A stretch of 20,372 nucleotides of DNA from Desulfobacteraceae bacterium (GTDB lineage: Bacteria > Desulfobacterota > DSM-4660 > Desulfatiglandales > HGW-15), in NCBI GenBank assembly GCA_003819975.1, contig RPPU01000011.1:1-20372 (forward strand), given 5' to 3'. The number at the start of each line of letters is the position of its first letter. Within the stretch, counting starts at the first letter, position 1. Under the pieces are notes generated by a model. The model saw only the letters and a program-made list of their open reading frames with translations. It did not search any database and was not told where the DNA came from. Below, piece by piece: positions 13,999 through 20,372 of this stretch. Position numbers and translations under genes: made by a program.

Positions 13999-14993
13999 AT
14001 AGCAATCGGTTTGGCCAGAATCGCCAAGAGCAGCTTAATCCCGTTCTGCACGTCGTCAAAATCCACCATTTCCGACGGCGTGTGGATATAGCGGCAAGGG
14101 ACGGATAGGCAACCGGAAGGCACGCCGGCGCGGGTGAGCTGGATATGGCGGGCATCGGTCGAACCGCCGACAAGTACTTCCAATTGATAGGGGATGCGTT
14201 GCTCTTGGGCGCGTTCGATCATGAGTTCTTTGACGCCGCGGTGGGCCAGCATGCCGCTGTCCTTCACCTTGACGGCCGGACCCTTGCCCAGGGCTACGGC
14301 CATTTTGACGGCTTCGGGCGTATCGCCGATGCCGGTCACGTCCACGGCCAAAGCCATGTCGGGGGCCAGTTCATAAGCAGAGGTCTGAGCGCCGGCGCCG
14401 GTCATCTCTTCCTGCACACTAAACACAAAATAAATATCATGGGGCGATTTTTTGAGTCGGCGTAGGGTTTCGATCAGAATGACGCAACCGATACGGTCGT
14501 CCATGGATTTGGCGACCAGTCGCACCCCGAGATCTTCAAAAGGCCGCGTGAACCCGGCTGCGTCGCCCACTTTAACTTTACAGGAAGCCGGGTCTTTGGC
14601 GCCTACATCGATATAAAGTTGTTCCAAGGTGGGGGCTTTGCCGCGGTCTTCGCGATTTTCAACTCCGATTACGCCGACGGTTGCGTTTTCGAATACGACG
14701 CGCCCGCCCATCAAGGCGATCGGGTTGATACCGCCGATCGGGGCAAAGCGAGAAAATCCGTTTTTGTCCACATGGGTGACCATGACGCCGATCTCGTCCA
14801 TGTGCGCGGCCAGCATGATTTTTTTGCGGGCGCCGCCGGCGGTTCCGGGCCGGAACGCGATCAGGCTGCCCAGGCGGTTGACGGTTATTTTGTCCGCGAG
14901 ACCGGCGATTTCCGTTTGGATGAGTTTGCGGATCTGCTGTTCATAACCTGAAGGCCCATAGGCCTCGGTCAGTTTCTTGATCAGTTCTTTCAC
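13995..14993 (-). CDS. M42-family metallo-aminopeptidase (third of tandem triplet)
   Basis: The 332-residue protein starts at a GTG preceded by GAGGAGG. All M42 (TET-type) metal and catalytic residues are visible: His64 and Asp66 (AAHMDEIGVM), Asp165 (MDDRIG), Glu195/Glu196 (VQEEM), Asp218 (AVDVTG) and His304 (YIHTPSEM). The family forms large tetrahedral cytoplasmic aminopeptidases that trim oligopeptides released by proteases, and some members were annotated as cellulase CelM. Specificity cannot be deduced. It is the last gene of the array, 154 bp after its paralogue, and ends in the shared palindromic terminator. The upstream gap contains ATACGTTC-type short tandem repeats. Confidence 0.93.
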   Translation of the reverse strand: MKELIKKLTEAYGPSGYEQQIRKLIQTEIAGLADKITVNRLGSLIAFRPGTAGGARKKIMLAAHMDEIGVMVTHVDKNGFSRFAPIGGINPIALMGGRVVFENATVGVIGVENREDRGKAPTLEQLYIDVGAKDPASCKVKVGDAAGFTRPFEDLGVRLVAKSMDDRIGCVILIETLRRLKKSPHDIYFVFSVQEEMTGAGAQTSAYELAPDMALAVDVTGIGDTPEAVKMAVALGKGPAVKVKDSGMLAHRGVKELMIERAQEQRIPYQLEVLVGGSTDARHIQLTRAGVPSGCLSVPCRYIHTPSEMVDFDDVQNGIKLLLAILAKPIAI

Positions 14994-15125
14994 GTTTTCC
15001 TCCTCTATGCGTAGGTATTTAGGCGGAAGGCTGTAGGCTGTGAGCCTAAAAACCGGAAGTCAGAAGCCGGAAATACATCAGTCATCGGTCTCCAGCCCTT
15101 CGCTTTTACACTTTCTCTCTTTCTC

Positions 15126-15155
15126 ACATTCATACGTTCATACGTTCTTACGTTT
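15126..15155. repeat. Short tandem repeat TTCATACG x3 at the M42 gene border
   Basis: Two exact TTCATACG units and one TTCTTACG follow in series and run into the last codons of the middle M42 gene. The 154-bp gap on their downstream side also has AGTCAGAAGCCGGAA-type motifs seen elsewhere in the window. No gene lies in the gap. Confidence 0.55.
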
Positions 15156-16179
15156 TAATCGTCTCCGGCTTCAAGCCGGTCAAGCCGGCGCGCAACAACT
15201 TGAGGGTGTTCCGGAAATCGTTTAGCGACAGCATGGAAACCGGCGAATGAATATAACGGCAAGGGATGGCCATGACGACACTGGGGACTCCGGCTTTACT
15301 ACGGCTGGTCGCGCCGGCGTCGGTTCCGCCCAAGCCGGGTTGTTTGAATTGATAGGGGATACGGGCCGACTCGGCCGCGGCGATCAGATGGTCCACTAAA
15401 GAGCGGTTGACCAGCACCGAACGGTCCATAATGGTGAGGGCGGGGCCGCGGCCGAGTCGGGTAGTCGGACTGATATCTTTATCTTTAGGGCCGTCATCGC
15501 AAATCGTACCTTCCAGGATAAAAGCGCAATCAGGGGCAATGGCGAAAGCCGCGACCTGGGCGCCGCGCAGGCCCACTTCTTCCTGAACCGTAAAGGCGGC
15601 ATGCAAGTCGAAATCAAAGGGGGCGCCTTTAAGCAGTTCGATCAAAACGGCGCAACCGGCGCGATCGTCAAAAGCTTTGCCGGTTGCCGTAGGGCCCAAG
15701 CGCTGAAAACGGGTGGCAAAATGGGCGTACTGACCGGTGGGGACCGCTTTTAGCGCTTCATTTTTGGAAGCGACTCCGATGTCGATAACCATGGCGTCGG
15801 CTTTGACCACCCGGGATGATTCCTCTTCTTCCAAGAGATGAATCGGTTTGGCGCCGATGACACCCGGGATCAGGTCCGGTCCGATCCGGACCCGTTTGCC
15901 CGGCAAAATGCGGTTGTCGATACCGCCGACTGCTTGAAAACGGAGGCCGCCGTTCTGATCGTGGCCGGTGACGATAAAACCGATTTCATCCATGTGGGCC
16001 GCCACCATGACTTTAAAGCGCGGTTTGGCGCGCCGGGCCGATTTGACGGCCAACACATTGCCCAGGGTATCCACGCGGCATTGGTCTACGTGCGGAGCGA
16101 TCGCATCCAGGATTATTTTACGTACGGCTTCTTCGTTTCCGGAGACACCGGGAGCATTGGAAAGTTGTTCAAGAAACAT
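15148..16179 (-). CDS. M42-family metallo-aminopeptidase (second of tandem triplet)
   Basis: The start at 16179 is preferred over an upstream TTG at 16338 because AGGAG lies just before it and family homology begins at MFLEQLSNAPG. The extra 53 codons would translate repeat DNA. The 343-residue protein has the M42 active site: His62 and Asp64 (AAHMDEIGFI), Asp171 (AFDDRAG), Glu200/Glu201 (VQEEVGLRGA) and His311 (YIHSPVSM). The position of the second aspartate ligand is Glu223 in LEGTICDD, a variant I know from part of the family. It is a cytoplasmic peptide-trimming enzyme and is expected to be co-transcribed with its paralogues. Confidence 0.93.
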   Translation of the reverse strand: MFLEQLSNAPGVSGNEEAVRKIILDAIAPHVDQCRVDTLGNVLAVKSARRAKPRFKVMVAAHMDEIGFIVTGHDQNGGLRFQAVGGIDNRILPGKRVRIGPDLIPGVIGAKPIHLLEEEESSRVVKADAMVIDIGVASKNEALKAVPTGQYAHFATRFQRLGPTATGKAFDDRAGCAVLIELLKGAPFDFDLHAAFTVQEEVGLRGAQVAAFAIAPDCAFILEGTICDDGPKDKDISPTTRLGRGPALTIMDRSVLVNRSLVDHLIAAAESARIPYQFKQPGLGGTDAGATSRSKAGVPSVVMAIPCRYIHSPVSMLSLNDFRNTLKLLRAGLTGLKPETIKT

Positions 16180-16194
16180 TTTAACTCCTTTTTT

Positions 16195-16320
16195 ACCGCA
16201 GAGGACGCAAAGGATCGCAAAGGTGAAAAAAACAACTGAAACTATTTTTTTTCCGTGCCCCTTTGCGCCCTCGGCGGTGAGTCCGACTTTCATGTTTTTA
16301 CCGCAAAGATCGCAGAGAAG
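16195..16320. repeat. Three copies of a CCGCAGAGGACGCAAAGG-like repeat
   Basis: Copies lie at 16195-16223 (direct), 16260-16279 (inverted) and 16300-16320 (direct, diverged). They fill the gap between two M42 genes. The inverted pair can fold into a stem. This motif type is common in intergenic DNA of several environmental bacterial groups. Confidence 0.65.
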
Positions 16321-16334
16321 ATTTAATCTGAGCC

Positions 16335-17390
16335 TCAAGCTTCATAAGTCAAAGCCTTTACAAAATCCTCATCCAGCCCGCAGACAAATTCGGCCAGCAG
16401 ACGGCCGGTGCGTTCCACATCCGGCACGGACAGGGTTTCCACCGGCGTATGCATATAACGGATCGGAACGCCGATCACGGCGCTCGGAATCCCTTCGCGG
16501 GCCACCTGGATGGCCCAGGCATCGGTGCCGCTGGAACCGGCGGAGACTTCAAACTGATAAGGTATTTCCAGGCGTTTGGCCGTATCGATCAGGCGCTGGG
16601 TCAAGCGCGGGTGCATATTCGGGCCGACGGCGATCGACGGGCCTTTGCCTAATTCGCAAGCCTGATTTTCCGATACGCTGAATTGGGTGGCAAAGGTTAC
16701 GTCAATGGCCACGGCTGCATCCGGGTTCAATGCATAAGCGCTGACCGCCGCGCCCAAAAGACGGGTCTCTTCCTGGATGGTGGCTACAGCCAACACGTTC
16801 CACTGGGGCCGCAGCCGGGTCAGTGCTTCCATGCAAAAAATCATGGCTGCCACCGAGGAACGATTGTCAAAAGCCTTACCGGCCAGAATCTCATTTTTCA
16901 GATCAACGGCTTCGGAGCGGAAGCTGATCACGTCGCCTACGCGCACCCATTTCTCGACCTGAGCGGCGGGCAAACCCACATCGGCCAGAAGATCTTCCAG
17001 GGGCACGACTTTATTGCGTGTATCCGCCGGCAGAACATGCGGCGGCCGGAAACCGATGACGCCGGGTAAGTCTTTGCGGCCGTGCACCAGGATGAGCTGA
17101 CCCGGCAGGATCCGCGTGTCGATGCCGCCGATTTTGGCCAATCGTAAAAAACCTTTTTCAATGCCCGAAACCATGAGCCCGATTTCGTCCATGTGCGCGG
17201 CCAACATGATGCTGCGGCGCGGTTCCGGGCCGCAGCCGTGCTTGAGCCCGATCACATTGCCGAGTTTGTCGACCCGAATCTCGTCCACAAAGGGCTTCAG
17301 TTCCTTAACGATCATCTCGCAAATCGGTTCTTCATGACCGGCGATGCCTTGGGCATTGGAAAGTTTTTTGAGTAAGGCCGGTAGATCCAT
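16335..17390 (-). CDS. M42-family metallo-aminopeptidase (first of tandem triplet)
   Basis: The 351-residue protein has AAAGGAA at good distance before the ATG. Active-site residues are complete: His66 and Asp68 (AAHMDEIGLM), Asp175 (AFDNRSS), Glu207/Glu208 (IQEETRLLGA), Asp230 (AIDVTF) and His314 (YMHTPVETL). In place of the Asp-Asp-Arg of the other two it has Asp-Asn-Arg, which is common in the family. The three paralogues are clearly diverged rather than recent copies, suggesting separate specificities. It is the promoter-proximal gene of the array, but a clear promoter could not be picked in the 80 bp upstream. Confidence 0.93.
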   Translation of the reverse strand: MDLPALLKKLSNAQGIAGHEEPICEMIVKELKPFVDEIRVDKLGNVIGLKHGCGPEPRRSIMLAAHMDEIGLMVSGIEKGFLRLAKIGGIDTRILPGQLILVHGRKDLPGVIGFRPPHVLPADTRNKVVPLEDLLADVGLPAAQVEKWVRVGDVISFRSEAVDLKNEILAGKAFDNRSSVAAMIFCMEALTRLRPQWNVLAVATIQEETRLLGAAVSAYALNPDAAVAIDVTFATQFSVSENQACELGKGPSIAVGPNMHPRLTQRLIDTAKRLEIPYQFEVSAGSSGTDAWAIQVAREGIPSAVIGVPIRYMHTPVETLSVPDVERTGRLLAEFVCGLDEDFVKALTYEA

Positions 17391-17830
17391 ACGGATTCCT
17401 TTCGTGCGCGAATTAGATCAAGGAAAAAAGGGTATATTGTTAATGCTACAGTTAAAATTGGTTTTATATCGTCATTCCGGCAGGGCATGATTTTGTTGAA
17501 AAAAATCATCATTGAGCCGGCAGCCGGCGGTTCTTAGTCCTGGACCCCGGCTAAAATCATGCCGGGATGACGAGACAAAAGGGCGTGATCCGATATGAAA
17601 AAGATTAACCGGCGCTCCATTGGGTATAATCTTTTATTAGGATAAAATATTACCCGATTTCTTGAATTTTTTCCATTATTTTTTATCTTGATGAACGCGG
17701 TCGCAAGATATAAGCTGCCGATGATTTGCTTTTCTCAGATCCAAGTCCTTTAAAAATTTAATATGGGCCATCGGCTTATTTCGGTAACAACCGATTGGCT
17801 GCATCAATCATTTTCAATGCGGAGGGTATC
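17391..17830. other. 440-bp intergenic region between divergent genes
   Basis: It contains the second copy of the ~102-bp repeat and AT-rich DNA (17630-17760) suited to promoters of the M42 array and of the four-helix-bundle gene. I see no gene and no clear consensus promoter. Confidence 0.5.
17471..17571. repeat. 101-bp dispersed repeat, copy 2 (inverted relative to copy 1)
   Basis: It starts GTCATTCCGGCAGGGCATGA and ends AATCATGCCGGGATGAC. Its reverse complement matches 11301-11403 at both ends and in the central TAGCCGGGGTCCAGGA block, with differences in the middle. The sequence just before it (TGCTACAGTTAAAATTG) also loosely resembles the reverse complement of what follows copy 1, so the unit may be larger. 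Confidence 0.8.
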
Positions 17831-18331
17831 ATGACCTATGCCCGTTTTGAAGATCTGCCGGTTTGGCAGGAAGCGATCCGTTTGGCGGATGAGGTTTATA
17901 CCATGACCGAAAACCGGGACTTTCCCGGCAGCCGCAGTTTGCGCGATCAAATCGAGCGGGCCGCGCTTTCGGTTTCCAATAACATTGCTGAAGGGTTTGA
18001 GCGCGGTACGACCAACGAGCTTTTGGCTTTTCTTTATATCGCGCGCGGCTCGGCCGGGGAAGTCCGGTCCATGCTTTGTTGTCTCGAACGCCGGCTGGGC
18101 TTTGGGAATTTCAAATCGCAAATTTCAAATTTGAAATTAATTGCAGAGAGTTGCTCGAAGCAATTAAGAGGTTGGGCCGATCATTTGCAGAACTCGGATA
18201 TTCGGGGGCAGAGGCATTTAAACGAAAAGACGCGATCGCAATATCGATCGAAAAATGACGCGGAAGAGTTACAAAAAGAGATTTTAGCAATGCTGCCGCC
18301 GGATCATCCGTTACGCAAAGCCGAAAAATAG
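17831..18331 (+). CDS. Four-helix-bundle protein (S23/IVP family)
   Basis: The start at 17831 is chosen for its GGAGG and because family homology begins at FEDLPVWQEAIRLADEVY. The 166-residue protein contains the hallmark pattern SRSLRDQIERAALSVSNNIA, EGFERGTTNELLAFLYIARG and SAGEVRSML. This family was first noted as proteins encoded in 23S rRNA intervening sequences, but free-standing genes like this one are widespread and have no assigned function. The C-terminal ~50 residues (ending DHPLRKAEK) are a polar extension beyond the usual ~120. An 18-bp palindrome, AATTTCAAATTTGAAATT, lies inside the gene, and the stop codon is within a hairpin repeat. Confidence 0.88.
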   Translation: MTYARFEDLPVWQEAIRLADEVYTMTENRDFPGSRSLRDQIERAALSVSNNIAEGFERGTTNELLAFLYIARGSAGEVRSMLCCLERRLGFGNFKSQISNLKLIAESCSKQLRGWADHLQNSDIRGQRHLNEKTRSQYRSKNDAEELQKEILAMLPPDHPLRKAEK

Positions 18332-18347
18332 AGGACTATTTTTCGGC
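18319..18347. terminator. Hairpin overlapping the stop codon of the four-helix-bundle gene
   Basis: AGCCGAAAAATAG, loop AGGA, CTATTTTTCGGCT: a perfect 13-bp stem that contains the TAG stop (18329-18331). The stem's U-rich side could act in termination. It matches the hairpin at 18457-18486 in inverted orientation. Confidence 0.65.
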
Positions 18348-18456
18348 TCATACGCGCTTCGCGCTGAAAAACAAAGGCAAGAGAAAGAGTTAAAGTATAA
18401 TCTGGGCGTGAAAAAGAACGGTTTTTTGTCGCACAAGACGGGAGCGTGAATATAAC

Positions 18457-18486
18457 AGCCGAAAAACAGTCCTCTATTTTTCGGCT
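18457..18486. terminator. Inverted copy of the hairpin, overlapping the stop of the minus-strand gene
   Basis: This 30-bp hairpin is the reverse complement of the 30 bp at 18319 onward with a single mismatch. It reaches the stop codon (18485-18487) of the exported-protein gene. The two hairpins can either fold separately or pair with each other across the 110 bp between them. Confidence 0.65.
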
Positions 18487-19333
18487 ACTGCTTTCTGATT
18501 TCGTATTTGGTTATATTCATTATTTCGCGGACAACGGCCGATCCGGATTTGCCCGGGTTGATCCGCTCCTGGCCGCGATATTTACTGGTCCATTCCACCC
18601 ACATCCCCTGACGCAAATCAAACACCGCTTGGGCCTTGGTCAAGCTCCTGGTGCCGGTATTGCTCCCAAAACCGGCGTCGGTTATGCCCGCGGATCGGTC
18701 TTGTACGCTGAAAACGGCCAACCCATTTTGCACGGATTCCAAGGTAAGGATCTGCTTGACCAGGCCCCGGGTCTGCCATTGGTTGTCCGAATCGGTCATA
18801 AACCGCTTTTGAGTTATTTCAAAGGAGTGCCCCGGTTTTAATTCGGTATTCGGAAAGACCGGAAACCAGAAAACCATCTCCTGCCATTGTTCCATGAAAT
18901 CATAAAAGGGTCCGGTTTCCTGGGTTGACAGGCCGGGTGCGGTTCGGCTGAAAGCCGGCGGATGCAGGGAGCTGGTGCCCATTTGATAGGCCACATTGCG
19001 GAGATCGCCGCTCACATGCATGTCGGCCTGGAATAGGGTTTGATACAAATTCACATCGGTTTGCGGACTGCGGCCGGTATAATCGGTGCGGGAGCGGACC
19101 CGCGCCGCGACCATAAACCAAGCCGGGTCGATGCCCTGCAGCACCCGGTATTCGATGAGGGTTTTGCTGCGGATGAGCTCCTTTTGGTCCTGGGAGCGGA
19201 TTTCGGTTTGGGACGTAACGGTCGCGGTCCATTGATTGCCCGGTTTCAAGATATAGGAGAAAACATACGGCGCGGCCCAAACAGAGCCAGTCAGCCATAA
19301 AAAGGCTATGCCGAAAATCAATGATTTTTTCAT
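18485..19333 (-). CDS. Exported protein of unknown function
   Basis: The start at 19333 is chosen because AAAGGAA precedes it and the product then begins with a clean signal peptide (MKKSLIFGIAFLWLTGSVWA, cleavage before APYVF). The mature ~262 residues are beta-rich: FSYILKPGNQWTATVTSQTE, FSVQDRSAGITDAG, then VFDLRQGMWVEWTSKYRGQE. The layout of repeated 'ion of a quantity over strands' and a final W.E...K..G strand resembles periplasmic domains of the DUF6263 type, but I do not recognise the family securely. There is no catalytic motif and no cysteine pair. It lies 62 bp after a second exported gene and is probably in an operon with it. Confidence 0.7.
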   Translation of the reverse strand: MKKSLIFGIAFLWLTGSVWAAPYVFSYILKPGNQWTATVTSQTEIRSQDQKELIRSKTLIEYRVLQGIDPAWFMVAARVRSRTDYTGRSPQTDVNLYQTLFQADMHVSGDLRNVAYQMGTSSLHPPAFSRTAPGLSTQETGPFYDFMEQWQEMVFWFPVFPNTELKPGHSFEITQKRFMTDSDNQWQTRGLVKQILTLESVQNGLAVFSVQDRSAGITDAGFGSNTGTRSLTKAQAVFDLRQGMWVEWTSKYRGQERINPGKSGSAVVREIMNITKYEIRKQ

Positions 19334-19395
19334 GGGGTTCCTTTCTCGATCTTTGTTTAGCCGAAAACCGGCGGGTCTTTTCGCTTTTCCCGGCT

Positions 19396-19890
19396 TTACG
19401 GTTTGGCTTTGCGGTATAAGTTGATACTGTAACTCCATTGGCATTCAAAGCCTTCGGGGTGGAGATAACGGGAGCTGCCTTTGCCGCTCAAATGTTGATT
19501 GGTGAATACAGTGAGCACCCAGGCCGTGGTGGCGGTCCCACCCTCGTCGTCGACCGTGGCCGTATTCGAAAGTAAAAGATCGTTTTTAGCCAACGACCCG
19601 GTAAAGCGGCACACGGCCTTGGGTTCGCATCTGCTGCCGGTTTTCAAGACCAGCGTATAACCGGTTTTGCTTTTCGTGATGACGCAGGTTCCGGAGGCAG
19701 CCGGGCCCGGCGGGCACATGCCGGTTACGGCCTGGGCAGACAGGGTGTAGTTCCAGGTTCCGGCGATATTGATGAGTTTGGGATGGATCGGTTTTGTCAG
19801 CGGTTCTATGGGTACTTCCTGCGCCAGGGCAGGGCCGCAAACCGTGAAAAGCGAGACGAGGACAACGGTGATCGCAAGTGTTTTTTTCAT
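19396..19890 (-). CDS. Small exported beta-rich protein of unknown function
   Basis: The 164-residue precursor starts after a good AGGGAGG and carries a signal peptide with cleavage likely after ALA (residue 23). The mature part has a lipocalin-like feel: IAGTWNYTLSAQ, TGYTLVLKTGS, KNDLLLSNTATVDDEGGTAT, and a final SYSINLYRKAKP strand. Five cysteines in the mature region (one of them in the C-terminal FECQW) suggest disulphides and a periplasmic or extracellular place. No function can be named. It is the first gene of a probable two-gene minus-strand unit. Confidence 0.7.
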   Translation of the reverse strand: MKKTLAITVVLVSLFTVCGPALAQEVPIEPLTKPIHPKLINIAGTWNYTLSAQAVTGMCPPGPAASGTCVITKSKTGYTLVLKTGSRCEPKAVCRFTGSLAKNDLLLSNTATVDDEGGTATTAWVLTVFTNQHLSGKGSSRYLHPEGFECQWSYSINLYRKAKP

Positions 19891-20047
19891 AATAGCCCTC
19901 CCTGAATTTTTTATTACTCTTTATTATATTCCATAAAGTATCACAAATAAGTCACATGGTTCAAAAAAATTGATATGATATTGTTTGCGCGTCTCAAACC
20001 TTGGAACGGGACATTCAACGGTCGAGTCCCGATTCGGCTCCCATAGG

Positions 20048-20372
20048 CTACTCCGGATTAAGGACTCTGTTTAAACTGCCGGAAATAAAGCCCCCCAGGT
20101 CGAGGGTCACATAATGATAACCGATGCAACGGAATTGTTCCGAAACCCGGTTGCGGACGGCAGGCAACAGGATTTTTTCGAAATCGTTTTCCAAAATTTC
20201 TATGCGGGCCAAGGGACCGTGGTGCCTGACGCGGCATTGGGTCAGACCGAGTTCCCTGAGCACGCTTTCGGCCTGCTCAATCATAAGTAACTTTTCCTGC
20301 GTAATAGGTTCATGATAAGGAAGGCGCGAGGCCAGGCAGGCATTGGAGGGCCGGTCCCAATTGGGCAGGCCC
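20048..20372 (-). CDS. larE: LarE, ATP-dependent sulphur transferase for nickel-pincer cofactor (partial)
   Basis: The frame runs off the window's right edge; only the last ~108 codons are seen, with the stop at 20048. The visible part has the LarE C-terminal signature: PSNACLASRLPY followed by PITQEKL, VLRELGLTQCRVRHHGPLAR, and YHYVTLDLGGFISGS. LarE gives up a cysteine sulphur to make the thiocarboxylates of the nickel-pincer nucleotide (lactate racemase family). The cysteine in NACLASR is at the place where LarE proteins carry the sacrificial or cluster cysteine. The ATP-binding half lies outside. An apparent internal ATG at 20284 is not the true start. Confidence 0.9.
   Translation of the reverse strand, partial: GLPNWDRPSNACLASRLPYHEPITQEKLLMIEQAESVLRELGLTQCRVRHHGPLARIEILENDFEKILLPAVRNRVSEQFRCIGYHYVTLDLGGFISGSLNRVLNPE

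Noticed and set aside
14145..14951. Plus-strand frames inside the M42 genes
   Set aside because: They are antisense shadows of genes with complete active-site motifs; no signals of their own.
16180..16338. 53-codon N-terminal extension of the middle M42 protein
   Set aside because: It would begin with TTG and translate repeat DNA; a strong ribosome site and family homology place the start at 16179.
19990..20045. tRNA-like 3' end (GGTCGAGTCCCGATTCGGCTCCCA)
   Set aside because: The T-loop and stem do not fit a tRNA, no anticodon arm lies upstream, and the CGGGAC/GTCCCG pairing is a simple 6-bp hairpin.

Overview
The window looks like a bacterial chromosome segment, most likely from a Desulfobacterota-type (deltaproteobacterial) or similar Gram-negative genome. 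The reasons are class IVa-style pilins, lipoprotein and Sec-type signal peptides, an ECF sigma / membrane anti-sigma pair, and intergenic DNA crowded with short palindromic repeats of a kind I associate with that group. This placement is an inference; there is no rRNA, tRNA or other phylogenetic marker here. I see no phage, plasmid, CRISPR or classical defence genes, and no complete transposase.

Layout. 1-1.8 kb: the 5' part of an IMP dehydrogenase-like gene (minus) diverges from a CysB-type LysR regulator. 1.98-3.4 kb: a membrane-anchored discoidin-like protein and a short SnoaL-like fragment, separated by palindromic repeats. 3.57-6.12 kb (minus): a compact operon of three pilin paralogues plus one T2SF/PilC-type membrane protein, with no ATPase or prepilin peptidase; the middle pilin has lost the normal prepilin cleavage motif. 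6.59-8.94 kb: ECF sigma factor, zinc-type anti-sigma and a membrane protein with bactofilin-like repeats, tightly spaced and with a possible ECF promoter upstream. 9.2-12.1 kb: an isochorismatase-family hydrolase, a HAD phosphatase, a broken RseP-type protease gene and a cytoplasmic CBM9-like protein, again with repeats between them. 12.1-12.8 kb: a 685-bp gene-free stretch that contains a 193-bp element bounded by perfect 31-bp inverted repeats. 12.8-13.9 kb: a PpiC-type lipoprotein foldase.

14.0-17.4 kb (minus): three tandem M42 (TET-type) metallo-aminopeptidases, all with complete active sites; together they could act as a peptide-degradation module with complementary specificities or form mixed complexes. 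17.8-18.3 kb: a four-helix-bundle (S23/IVP) protein. 18.5-19.9 kb (minus): two exported proteins of unknown function. 20.05 kb to the end (minus): the 3' part of larE, for the nickel-pincer cofactor of lactate racemase-type enzymes.

No single operon here amounts to an obviously new system. The most unusual items are the ATPase-less mini-pilin operon with an altered pilin, the M42 triplet, the ECF/bactofilin envelope unit, and several families of mobile-looking palindromic elements, including a pair of inverted hairpins that cover both stop codons of a convergent gene pair.
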